From Bacillota bacterium (GTDB taxonomy: Bacteria > Bacillota_E > Sulfobacillia > Sulfobacillales > JAIMBI01), in assembly GCA_021828405.1 (NCBI GenBank), contig JAKARZ010000001.1:62001-126000 (forward strand): a stretch of 64,000 bases of DNA, in the 5' to 3' direction. The notes under the pieces were generated by a model. The model had not been told where the DNA came from. It did no database searches and saw only the letters and a program-made list of their open reading frames with translations. The number at the start of each line of letters is the position of its first letter. The stretch's first letter is position 1. Shown piece after piece: positions 1 through 7,563 of this stretch. Both the position numbers and the translations under genes were made by a program.

Positions 1-1365
1 GACCCGGGGGCATGCCCCGTCCGGATCGGCGAGCGGTCCTCGTCGTACACCCCGTCGCGCTCCCAGTGCAACTGAAGTGCGATGTCCCAAGCCCGCGGAC
101 CCACGCCCCGATTTGGGTCGCGCTGGCCGCGGCGGGCGCGAGGGTGGAATCCGTCCCACGCCGTCACCCGGCGGTCAATCCGAAACACGTGGCCTAAGGG
201 CGGCCACGCCAAATAGTCATTCAGGGCGGTCGTCATGCGCCCCGGGCGGGTTGCGATCCGCCCGGGGCGTCGGTCGACCGTTTGGACCGGAGGGGGAAAA
301 CTCCTCGAGGGCGAGGGCCGCGCCGGCGTCTTGGACGTGGGGTTGATTGCCTTTGACCTCCATCACCTCATGCGCCGGTTTCTCCTCCACGAGGAACCGG
401 GCCGTGGCGGTTTGGGTAGGGAGCGCGTCGGGGGTGACAATGTGCCCGGTGATGTCCCGGGGGGCCAACAAGTCGCGGAACCTGGGAATCTCATTGGTTT
501 TCCCGTCGACGTCCCCTGGGCCAAGGACCTGGCCCGTGCGATGGACCCTCCCGGCCAAGCGAGGGACGGGGCGCGTCCGCGCCCCGTGGGCCGAGCCCCG
601 CCGACTTTTCCCATCGAGGGCGAGGGCGTCCCCCACCCGGCGCGTTTCGGTGTCTAACCAGGCGCGGAACACGGCATCGACGGTGTCCGGATCGACCTGC
701 TGCAAGACGCGGCACAGGGTGGGATCGCTCGGTACCTTATAGGGGTCCCCCCAGCGCGGACACCCGAACCGGCGACGCACCGCGGGGGAGGTCATGAATC
801 CCATCGCTGATCGCCACATCATGGCGTTGCCCGGCTAACACGGCCGCCAACGCGAGCAGCAGGACCTGGGCCAGGCGGTGGCGGATCCCGCGCCGATGCC
901 GCGGGTCTGGGAGCGTCCCCAAGCGGGCGCCGCGCCGTCGGGGCCCAGGGGGCGGGCCCAAACCTGTTTGGGCTGGCCGTGCGCGACATAGCAACGATGC
1001 TGGCACGCGAAGCCGCGCGTCACGCCGAGGGACTCCCATCCCGCCGCCCGATAATTCGTCCCGCGGAACCGGGTAGGATCCACGAAGGTTTCCGCCACCC
1101 GGTCGGGTGCCCGTAGACCGCCTCCCAGTCCACGCTAAGGCGCTGGGTGGTCGAGGCCAGCGCCTTGGAGGCCCAATGCGGCACGTGCATTCGGGGAGAA
1201 TCAAGAACCGGGCATGATTCACCACGAACTTCAGCCGCGCCCCTTGCTGGGCCCGGCTCCACCCGATCCACTGGTCGCGCCCGCACCATCCAGGCCGCGG
1301 CCGCCCGCTCCATCAACGCGTCCCATTCCGTCTCGACCGACGCCGATCAACCGTTTCCGCAACTA
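1..1365 (-). mobile_element. Decayed transposase: DUF4338 (DruA-like) region followed by ISAs1-type DDE domain, multiply frameshifted, cut by window edge
   Basis: Reading the minus strand and changing frame several times recovers one long transposase-like protein. Around 1225-1182 is NHARFLILP, around 1181-1099 LSVDWEAVYGHP, and around 1098-930 ETFVDPTRFRGTNYRAAGW, which together resemble DUF4338, the domain also found in DruA. Around 919-805 is LPDPRHRRGIRHRLAQVL, typical of the ISAs1 N-terminal region. From 822 to about 260 follow the DDE part (LALDGKSRRGS, VDGKTNEIPRFRDLL) and VKGNQP. Positions 90-1 still encode LHWERDGVYDEDRSPIRTG, typical of the ISAs1 C-terminus. At least five frame changes make it non-functional. 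No terminal inverted repeats were identified. It abuts the 3' end of the sugar transferase gene, so insertion may have removed sequence there. Confidence 0.8.
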
Positions 1366-1402
1366 TGACAAGGCCTTGCCGCGTCTCATGGGTTCGACTC
1401 GG

Positions 1403-2002
1403 TCACATGGCCCCGTCACGGCGGGCCACGGTGCCCACCGTGCGACACAGGATGCCGAGGTCCCGACCGAGAGACCAACGCCGGCAGTATTCGAGGTCGA
1501 AGCGAATCGCATCCAGCGTGGAGAGGGCCCCGCGGCCCGACACCTGCGCCAGCCCGGTGATGCCGGGCTTGACAGCCAGGCGCTGCCGCATTTCCGCGTC
1601 ATAAAGCGCCACGATCTCCGGCACTTCCGGCCGCGGACCCACCAGCGACATGTCGCCCACCAACACGTTCCACAGGTTGGGTAGTTCATCCAGCGAGGTG
1701 CGCCTGAGCCATCGGCCCGATCGCGTGATGCGATCGTCGCCTTCATCCTGGAACCGATACGTGGCGAGCGCCGCCTGCGTGTGGGGCGCCTGCCACCGCC
1801 GCTCGGCATCCGGCACCATAGTGCGAAACTTGATGAGGCGAAACGGCCGGCCGTGCTGGCCGACCCGGACTTGCCGAAACAAAATGGCCCCCGGCCCGTC
1901 ACGGCGGATCCAAAGCGCAATGGCCAGCGAAAGCGGCAGCGTCGCGAGGAGGCCGACGACCGCGAATAACACGTCCAACATGCGTTTGGCCGCCCGCTGC
2001 AT
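1403..2002 (-). CDS. Priming sugar-phosphate transferase (bacterial sugar transferase family, PglC/WcaJ type)
   Basis: The 199-residue protein has the layout of the PglC-like catalytic core. A hydrophobic membrane segment lies at about residues 8-32. The conserved KFRTM is at 58-62 and the Asp-Glu dyad motif [10 protein letters not shown] starts at 105. [11 protein letters not shown] (116-126) and PGITG (146-150) follow. These enzymes move a sugar-1-phosphate from a UDP-sugar to undecaprenyl phosphate and so start assembly of a surface glycan. I chose the ATG at 2002 because an AGAAGGGGG ribosome binding site lies 5-8 bases upstream and the transmembrane segment starts there; the frame stays open further upstream without a family match. 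It fits as the lipid-loading step for the nucleotide sugars made at 7.5-17.5 kb. The donor sugar cannot be read from the sequence. Confidence 0.9.
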   Translation of the reverse strand: MQRAAKRMLDVLFAVVGLLATLPLSLAIALWIRRDGPGAILFRQVRVGQHGRPFRLIKFRTMVPDAERRWQAPHTQAALATYRFQDEGDDRITRSGRWLRRTSLDELPNLWNVLVGDMSLVGPRPEVPEIVALYDAEMRQRLAVKPGITGLAQVSGRGALSTLDAIRFDLEYCRRWSLGRDLGILCRTVGTVARRDGAM

Positions 2003-2217
2003 GTGTTGCCCCCTTCTCCCGTGCTGGTCGCCCGTTGTCGCTCCGGCCCCGGAACCCATTGTGCGCAGTTTGGCGCCAGTCGGCAATGGCACCGAGCCAG
2101 GATTCGGGAGCCGCGCGAGTGCAGCCGCCCATGAGCGCCACGGGCGAAGCTGGGCGCGGCGTCTCCCTTCCCCGGCGGATTCTCGTGGCGTCCATCCGCA
2201 CTCGCCGGGCAGGCTCC

Positions 2218-4023
2218 CTACGAGATCGCGGAGTCCCTCCAAAGGTGGTCGGGCCGCCCTCGAGCCTTGCCCATGGCCACCAGGCCCTTGCGCACCAGGT
2301 GGTCGGGGTCGACGCCCGGCCCTCCCAGGGCCACCCCGATGTTGAGGGTGACCCGCAGGGATCCGGTGTCGCCCGGTACGGCAAACAGCGTGTCGCCCAC
2401 CCTGTCTTGGAGCAACACCGCCTCCCGATCCAGCCCCTCAAGGGTCGACGCTGGGCAGAAGGCCAGAAAGGTTTCCAATCCGTACCGAACCAGCACGGAG
2501 CGTGACGCAAAGGCTTGGCTCGCCAGCGCGGCCACCTGCTCCAGCACGACGTCCATGCCGCCCCCGAAGCGATCATGCAGCCTTCCGAGGTTATCAACCT
2601 CAAACACCACCAGTCCGACCCGCCCATTGGATCGCCGGGACCGCTGCAGGAGGAAGAGGCTATACCTGTAGCTGAAATACCCGGTGAGATCATCCCGAAC
2701 ATGTCGCGGATGGATTCGGTCAAACCCATTCCACCAAACGGCTGCGCCCACGGTCAGCAGAAAGCTATCGGTCAGCGAAGCACGGGGAGCGCCCGCCCAA
2801 CCCACGTACACGGCGGTATAGGCCACGCCGGCCACTATGGCGGGGCCGAGCGGCAAGCGCAGCGCCGCCAGCAGTAGTTGCCACAAAAGCAGCGGCAAAT
2901 AGGGGCTCGCCGCCCCACCCGTCAGTGCGATCCACGCCGTGGTCCAGAGAAAGTCCAGCGCCGACTCCAGGTAGGCCCTCCTCGCGGAGACAAAGGGCTG
3001 CAGGGCTAGCAGTCCCCCCCCGAGGCTCCACAGCAGGCCCGCGGCGCCCACCGCCCAGAGCGTGAGCGTGGAGCTACCCGGATGCTGCAACAGGTACCCG
3101 ACCACGACGCCAAAGATCACCACGCAGCGCGCACCAGCCAAAATTCGCTCCATCAGCCATTGGCGGTGGCGCCGCCAAGCGGCGGCGGCCCCGGCGCTCG
3201 GGCGGACGTTCGGCTCGGCCTCAGCCGGAGCGGGGGGCGCGGGACTCTGGCCGACGGGGGCATGCGCCCGAATCTGCCCGGGTGTCCAGTGGTCGGCGGG
3301 CGCCGGCCGGCCAAAGCCAAATCCCTGCACCGCAAATTCCCCCAGCAGGTCAAGGGCCGCCAGCACCTCCGGACCCTCCACCCCCTCGATAATCAAGGGG
3401 GCGCCGATGCGCTGGGCCCACTCCCGCCACTGAAGCAACGGACCCGGGCGACCGTCCAGCCACGCTCGCGTCAGCCGCTGGTCCACCTTGATGAAGCTCG
3501 GGCGCAGAAGAGCCACTCTCTCTGGGACGCTGTCGCCGGCGCCCGCATCGTCGACCGCGAGCAGCACCCCTTGCTCCTGCCAGTATCTGGCCCCGGCACT
3601 GGCCAGGACCGGATCGCTGACTTTGGTCTCGGTGACCTCGAACACCACCGTGTCGAGCTGGGGCCGGTAGCGCGCCAGGAGCTGCCTCGCGCGCTCGCGG
3701 TCACCGCAGCGAGCCTCCAGGAATCGGGCCGACACATTGACGAACAGGCGGCCGGGAAGCGCGGCCCCGTCACGCAGGGCCGTCTCCAAGGACAGCAGAT
3801 CCAGCTCGACCCCCCAGGGGGTGGACTCGGCCGTGCCCCAAAGTTGGTCGGGCCGCAAGGCGCCGGGGGGCCGGGCCAGCGCCTCGAACCCAAGCAGCTG
3901 GCCGCTGGGCACCTGCCACAGCGGCTGGAAGCGGTGCGGCAGGTTTCTTGCCCGCAGCACCTCGCTCATCACGGCCAGCGCCGCCTGATGCGCGGCGGGA
4001 CCGGGGGGCCGCCCCTCCGTCAT
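2218..4023 (-). CDS. EAL phosphodiesterase-like protein with central membrane region and C-terminal degenerate GGDEF domain
   Basis: The 601-residue protein starts with an EAL domain (about 25-245). Key residues look intact: EAL at 47-49, Asn96, Glu129, Asp158-Asp159, Lys179, Glu213 and Gln233, so cyclic-di-GMP hydrolysis is plausible. A linker and about five or six membrane segments follow (about 298-434). The C-terminal region (about 443-600) aligns with GGDEF domains ([21 protein letters not shown]), but the signature reads GLETF at 515-519, so cyclase activity is probably lost. EAL before GGDEF is the reverse of the common order. The start overlaps the stop of the DUF5305 gene by 4 bases (ATGA), implying translational coupling in the operon with the signal peptidase and secreted protein. 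Its likely role is to tie that surface system to c-di-GMP. Confidence 0.88.
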   Translation of the reverse strand: MTEGRPPGPAAHQAALAVMSEVLRARNLPHRFQPLWQVPSGQLLGFEALARPPGALRPDQLWGTAESTPWGVELDLLSLETALRDGAALPGRLFVNVSARFLEARCGDRERARQLLARYRPQLDTVVFEVTETKVSDPVLASAGARYWQEQGVLLAVDDAGAGDSVPERVALLRPSFIKVDQRLTRAWLDGRPGPLLQWREWAQRIGAPLIIEGVEGPEVLAALDLLGEFAVQGFGFGRPAPADHWTPGQIRAHAPVGQSPAPPAPAEAEPNVRPSAGAAAAWRRHRQWLMERILAGARCVVIFGVVVGYLLQHPGSSTLTLWAVGAAGLLWSLGGGLLALQPFVSARRAYLESALDFLWTTAWIALTGGAASPYLPLLLWQLLLAALRLPLGPAIVAGVAYTAVYVGWAGAPRASLTDSFLLTVGAAVWWNGFDRIHPRHVRDDLTGYFSYRYSLFLLQRSRRSNGRVGLVVFEVDNLGRLHDRFGGGMDVVLEQVAALASQAFASRSVLVRYGLETFLAFCPASTLEGLDREAVLLQDRVGDTLFAVPGDTGSLRVTLNIGVALGGPGVDPDHLVRKGLVAMGKARGRPDHLWRDSAIS

Positions 4024-4952
4024 GGGGGGGTCACCACCTCTCGACCCACGGTGTAATCATCGCGGCTGGCCGTGCTGGCCTCGGTGTTTTCCTGCGCCGA
4101 GAAGTAGTAGCTCTCCCCGGCGTTTTCCAGCAGGTAGATGTGGCAACCGCCCTCTCCCACGGCATGCAGAATGATCCGCTCGTACTGGTCGGCTAGGCGC
4201 ACCAAGCCCTCCATGGACCCAACCCGAATGCTCCGACTGGATGGGGAAAAGGGCAGGGCGTCCACGGAAATCAAGAGGCTGGCGTACTGCCGCGCGATGC
4301 GGGTCGGCTCGGCCATGGCTCGCTCGGCCCGCTGCTGGACCCGGAGAACGATGACGAGCCCCACCCCCAGCAGAAGCAACAGCGCCGGGCCGAACAGACG
4401 GGCGGTCGACACGGGAATCTGACCCCCAAAGGCGGCGAGGGCATTGGGGCCCACCGAGGCCGCCGTGATCGAGCCGCGGTGCACGGGATTGAGATACGCC
4501 GAAAGGCTGGAGGTTGTGGGCTTTGCCAGTTGCAGCCAGGTTGGCTGCACGACATACGTCAAGCTCGGGGCGTCCGACGCCAGGATGGAGTGGGAGCCCA
4601 CCATCCCCACCGCGTGGACCGAAGCGGTCGCGACCACTTCGTAGGTGTCGGATGAATCGTGTGTCATCGCGCTGACTTGCTCGATAGTGCTAAACAGTTG
4701 GGCCACGTCGATCGACTGCGTCAGAGACACCGTCGACCCGTGAAAGGTCACCGAGGGCTGCCCGGGGAGCCGCTGACTCCATCCACTCGTGCTCACCAGA
4801 GTCGTGGTCAGCCCCGCCGTGCCGCCGAGGCTCTTCCCGCCGGGCACCTGCAGGCGATAGGTGAAGGTCACCTGGACCGTCTTGGCCGGGGGATAGGCCA
4901 CGGGATTGCCGGGGGTCACCCGTCCCTCGGGGTACAGCACACTCTTGGGCAC
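4020..4952 (-). CDS. DUF5305-type membrane protein; N-terminus displaced by a frameshift at a G9/C9 tract
   Basis: The 310-residue open frame holds an extracytoplasmic beta-rich region, one transmembrane helix at about residues 185-205 (LFGPALLLLLGVGLVIVLR) and a cytoplasmic tail. This matches DUF5305 proteins, which are often encoded beside SipW/archaeal-type signal peptidases. The natural N-terminus seems to lie in the neighbouring frame. An ATG at 5148, preceded by an AGGAGG site, begins a second hydrophobic segment (LSTVAGGLSGLAVVAAAVAAW). Joining it to this frame at the C9 tract (5016-5024) would need eight C instead of nine and would give ARPQVISYAQDGHFGYQATV before the present start. 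The gene is therefore frameshifted, misread, or expressed by slippage. The stop overlaps the EAL gene start by 4 bases. Function is unknown; an assembly or sensing role is inference. Confidence 0.7.
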   Translation of the reverse strand: MPKSVLYPEGRVTPGNPVAYPPAKTVQVTFTYRLQVPGGKSLGGTAGLTTTLVSTSGWSQRLPGQPSVTFHGSTVSLTQSIDVAQLFSTIEQVSAMTHDSSDTYEVVATASVHAVGMVGSHSILASDAPSLTYVVQPTWLQLAKPTTSSLSAYLNPVHRGSITAASVGPNALAAFGGQIPVSTARLFGPALLLLLGVGLVIVLRVQQRAERAMAEPTRIARQYASLLISVDALPFSPSSRSIRVGSMEGLVRLADQYERIILHAVGEGGCHIYLLENAGESYYFSAQENTEASTASRDDYTVGREVVTPP

Positions 4953-5619
4953 GGTGGCCTGGTAGCCAAAATGGCCATCCTGCGCATAGGAGATGACCTG
5001 CGGCCTCGCGACCGCGGGGGGGGGCGATATAGGCCCACGCGGCCACCGCGGCGGCCACGACGGCCAATCCCGACAGCCCTCCGGCCACCGTGCTGAGCAA
5101 TCGTGGGCTCGGGGCTTGCGCGGGGGGTCCCTCTCTGGTCCTGCGCATCGGTTTGCTCCTCCTCTTCCGACCTGACCACGTCAGGCTCACAAGCGATACG
5201 GCGGCCACCAGGAGCGCCGCGTGAAGGGGCTCCCGCCAAAAGGCCAGCCACGCCCCCACGCTCGGAACGGCAAACGAAAGACTGCCCAAAATCTCGGAGG
5301 CTTTCGGGTGAAAGGGATCTGGGTAGGCATTGTTGATCCCCCGGAATGTGTAGCGGTCGCCGTGCTCCGCTACGATCTTGTGGAAGAACACGCTGTGCAG
5401 AGCCGGGTACCGGTAGGCGGCGATGGCTCCGACGGGATACTGGGTCGCAGACTGCACCGCCACCAGTTCTCCCGCATGGAAGCGCGGCAACATGCTCGTG
5501 CCGGTGACCACCAAGAACGTGGTCTGCCCGCCCCACATGGGGGGAGCCAGCTGCGCCCACACGGCCGCAGCCAACAGCAGTCCCAGGACCCACCGCACGG
5601 ATTTCCACGGCCCGGTCAC
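4690..5619 (-). CDS. Signal peptidase I, ER/archaeal (SipW-like) type, reading through into the start of DUF5305
   Basis: The frame opens with a membrane anchor and then the S26 signal peptidase core. The catalytic Ser lies in VVTGTSMLPRF. Instead of the Lys of the bacterial enzyme there is a His in VFFHKIV, as in ER/archaeal/SipW peptidases. GINNAYPDPF is the usual box E region. A C-terminal membrane segment (PLHAALLVAAVSLVSLTW) follows. GTG at 5619 has a GAGGGGG site 7 bases upstream. No stop separates the peptidase (ending near 5150) from the next reading unit, so the frame runs on through the DUF5305 signal anchor, meets the C9 tract and continues out of frame to 4690. The last 100 or so residues are therefore unlikely to be a real domain. 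The likely substrate is the secreted protein encoded just upstream at 5700-6170. Confidence 0.82.
   Translation of the reverse strand: MTGPWKSVRWVLGLLLAAAVWAQLAPPMWGGQTTFLVVTGTSMLPRFHAGELVAVQSATQYPVGAIAAYRYPALHSVFFHKIVAEHGDRYTFRGINNAYPDPFHPKASEILGSLSFAVPSVGAWLAFWREPLHAALLVAAVSLVSLTWSGRKRRSKPMRRTREGPPAQAPSPRLLSTVAGGLSGLAVVAAAVAAWAYIAPPRGREAAGHLLCAGWPFWLPGHRAQECAVPRGTGDPRQSRGLSPGQDGPGDLHLSPAGARREEPRRHGGADHDSGEHEWMESAAPRAALGDLSRVDGVSDAVDRRGPTV
5016..5024. repeat. Nine-base G homopolymer (C9 in the transcript) at the frame break between the peptidase and DUF5305 frames
   Basis: A run of nine G on the plus strand lies exactly where the reading frame of the DUF5305 N-terminal helix and that of its extracellular domain fail to meet by one base. 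It could be a sequencing error, a slippage-prone phase-variable tract, or a transcriptional slippage site. Confidence 0.85.
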
Positions 5620-5661
5620 GGTACCGCCCCCTCGCCTCAAGCCGACTGTTGGTGGTAAAGT

Positions 5662-5689
5662 GGAGGAGGGTCGGCAGGCACCCTCCTCC
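5662..5689. terminator. Hairpin between the secreted-protein gene and the signal peptidase gene
   Basis: GGAGGAGGG at 5662-5670 pairs with CCCTCCTCC at 5681-5689, giving a perfect 9-bp stem with a 10-base loop. On the minus transcript it follows the stop of the secreted-protein gene. There is no clear U-tract, so it may be an attenuator or 3'-end stabiliser that keeps the abundant secreted protein above the downstream genes. This is inference. Confidence 0.5.
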
Positions 5690-5699
5690 TGTGCTGTCG

Positions 5700-6170
5700 T
5701 CAGTGCGATGCGGCGATGCTAAGCACCGTCGAGATGGGTGCCGGGCCGGCCTCCTGACTCCATCCGATGGTGCACTGCCAGGTTGTTGAACCCGGGCCAG
5801 GGCCAGGGCCAGGACCAGGGCCAGGACCAGGGCCAGGGCCGGGCATCAAGCTGCATGTGTGGAGAGCCGACGAGGCCACGTTGGCTTGGTTGTTGTCAAA
5901 CCACACCGCCACGGCGTCGGCCGGTTGCCCGCCGGGCGCCGGCGTCAGCGTGAAGGTCACATTGGCGAGGTTGTCCGGATCACCCGGCTGACCCGTCAGC
6001 GTATACTGAATGTTGCTGACGGAGTAACCGGTGATGACCCCGGCCCCCTCCCCGGCGCTGGATTGATTCACGACATTGGATGCCATGAATGCGTACGCCG
6101 ATCCACCCAACAGCAGGGTCAAGGCGATAGGGGCCATCACGGTCGCGGTTTTTGAGCGTAAGAGACGCAT
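5700..6170 (-). CDS. Small secreted protein with a Cys-flanked (Pro-Gly)9 tract, candidate substrate of the adjacent signal peptidase
   Basis: The 156-residue protein has a basic N-terminus and a hydrophobic segment (about 10-30, ending SAYAFMASNVV) like SipW-dependent signal peptides of TasA/camelysin-like proteins. The mature part is beta-rich and acidic-neutral (ITGYSVSNIQYTLTG, NVTFTLTPAPG). Cys106 and Cys133 bracket nine Pro-Gly pairs (residues 110-127) and may form a disulphide that closes the tract into a loop. I cannot name the family; similarity to TasA is in architecture rather than a clear motif. The ATG at 6170 follows AAGGAGG, itself preceded by a 10-base tandem duplication. It is the first gene of the operon with the peptidase, DUF5305 and EAL genes, so a surface-fibre or matrix role is likely but inferred. 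Confidence 0.75.
   Translation of the reverse strand: MRLLRSKTATVMAPIALTLLLGGSAYAFMASNVVNQSSAGEGAGVITGYSVSNIQYTLTGQPGDPDNLANVTFTLTPAPGGQPADAVAVWFDNNQANVASSALHTCSLMPGPGPGPGPGPGPGPGPGSTTWQCTIGWSQEAGPAPISTVLSIAASH
5792..5843. repeat. Hexanucleotide tandem repeat (GGCCAG/GGACCA family) encoding Pro-Gly pairs
   Basis: About eight near-identical 6-base units, with GGGCCA and GGACCA variants, lie in the coding sequence of the secreted protein. A 6-base period keeps the frame, so copy-number change would lengthen or shorten the Pro-Gly loop without breaking the protein. Confidence 0.9.
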
Positions 6171-6693
6171 CGGATTGCCTCCTTATCTATCGCTGTCTAT
6201 CGCTTCGATACGTGTTCCGTTCCGCAGGTCTCGGCGCGCGGGCGCTTTGTCCCGTGCGCCAATCGCTGGCTTGACCCTCCTGAGCCCGAGTGACGATGGG
6301 GGCCGGTTGGCCATGCCGCGCGATCACCCGCACTGTACGGGGGCGTGGCGGGGGCCGATATCACCCCGGAGCGCCATTTTCCTGCGTCGAGCATGGGCCA
6401 GCCGGGTCATGGCGGTGGGGCGCGCGGCGGAGGAGTCCAGCGACCCGGCACCTCTTGCCCGCACAAGAGCGCCTGCCGACGCTCCGGGCGAACGGCCGGG
6501 GCCATCGGTGCTTCGGTGGCGGAGATGGACCGGCGGGCCCATAATCAATGGGTCTGGCGGTCCATCTTTTCGGCGACCAACGTTTTTTTTTGCAGGGATA
6601 GCCGGTCTGCGTCGCGAATAGCCGTGGCCCCGCTGTGTCGGAGTAGTTCTTGGAGGCGCTTTGATCGGCTTCGCTCGAGGGAGGTCACACGCG
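6171..6693. other. Divergent intergenic region between the surface operon and the LuxR-type regulator; no gene seen
   Basis: About 520 bases hold the 5' leader of the minus operon and the upstream region of the plus-strand regulator. I see no convincing coding sequence. There is a T-rich stretch near 6578-6591 but no well-spaced -35/-10 pair that I would defend. The regulator is a natural candidate for acting here. Confidence 0.5.
6185..6204 (-). repeat. 10-base tandem duplication just upstream of the ribosome binding site of the secreted-protein gene
   Basis: On the minus strand two copies, AGCGATAGAC and AGCGATAGAT, run directly into the AAGGAGG that serves the ATG at 6170. It is one of several such leader duplications in this window. 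Confidence 0.75.
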
Positions 6694-7443
6694 ATGTCGC
6701 TTCGGAGTCCGACTATCCGTCGCGTGATCGTAACCGGAGGGTCTCCCGGGATGTGCCTGATGCTGGCCTCGTGGCTGTCGGAGGCGGACAGATCCCTCCC
6801 GCCCATCGCGGCCGCCCCGAACGGGGATCTGAACCTCATTGCCTCCAGCGCCGACGCGGTGGTGGTGGTCACTCAAACCGAGGCCGACTTAGTGAAGGTG
6901 GAATCCCTGCACGCCATTCGGCGTGCGCATCATCCGGCGTTGTTCGCCTTGCTCGTGGAGCCTTCACCGACATTGCTGGACTGTGCCCTGCGCCTCCAGG
7001 TCGATGTCGTCGCGGCGATGCCGCTGCCGAGCCGCCTCCTGCTTTCTCTGCTGAGCACGGCGGTCGGCGACGTGCACCACGAAGCGCAGATTGCCGTGTT
7101 GCCCATGGAGTTTGTGGGCCAACTCCCTCTGGTCGATGCGGGACTCGCCGACCGCCCTGTCGCCTCGGTCCTCGCAGAGGGATTGAGCCCCCGTGAGCGA
7201 GAGGTCCTGCAGTTGCTGGACCGAGACTTGACCAACGACGCGATCGCACAAACCCTGGTGATTTCTCCATATACCGTAAAGCGCCATCTGGAAAATATTT
7301 TTCGCAAACTTGACGTGAACTCTCGGTACGAGGCAGTCCGTGCGGCGCACCGAAGCGGGCTCCTGAAAAGCCGCCGCCGGGACCTGGCGGAGGACGCGTT
7401 TGTCCATAACCCCGGTGGCACGGCACTGCGCCGGGTCCACTAG
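6694..7443 (+). CDS. LuxR-family transcriptional regulator with degenerate receiver-like N-terminus
   Basis: The 249-residue protein ends in a clear LuxR helix-turn-helix ([47 protein letters not shown]). The N-terminal 120 residues have the alternating strands and helices of a response-regulator receiver ([29 protein letters not shown]). The phospho-acceptor Asp after the third strand is absent, so it is likely not controlled by a classical kinase. The ATG at 6694 follows AGGGAGGT at a good distance; the frame also stays open to a TTG at 6661. It is transcribed away from the secreted-protein operon and convergently toward the sugar cluster, so it may regulate either. A short Lys/Arg-rich tail follows the HTH. 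Confidence 0.85.
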   Translation: MSLRSPTIRRVIVTGGSPGMCLMLASWLSEADRSLPPIAAAPNGDLNLIASSADAVVVVTQTEADLVKVESLHAIRRAHHPALFALLVEPSPTLLDCALRLQVDVVAAMPLPSRLLLSLLSTAVGDVHHEAQIAVLPMEFVGQLPLVDAGLADRPVASVLAEGLSPREREVLQLLDRDLTNDAIAQTLVISPYTVKRHLENIFRKLDVNSRYEAVRAAHRSGLLKSRRRDLAEDAFVHNPGGTALRRVH

Positions 7444-7563
7444 TCACGCCAAACACGGGCCGGAGGTGAAGATCTCGAGGCGACCATCACCGGTGGTCCC
7501 GTGCGGCTGCGGGCCGTCCTCGCCCCGCTCGTTGTGGCAGATTCCTGGGGTTCGGGCCTCCCT

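Noticed and set aside
5792..5843. Tandem repeat as a non-coding regulatory array
   Set aside because: It lies inside a well-supported coding frame and encodes Pro-Gly pairs with a frame-preserving 6-base period.
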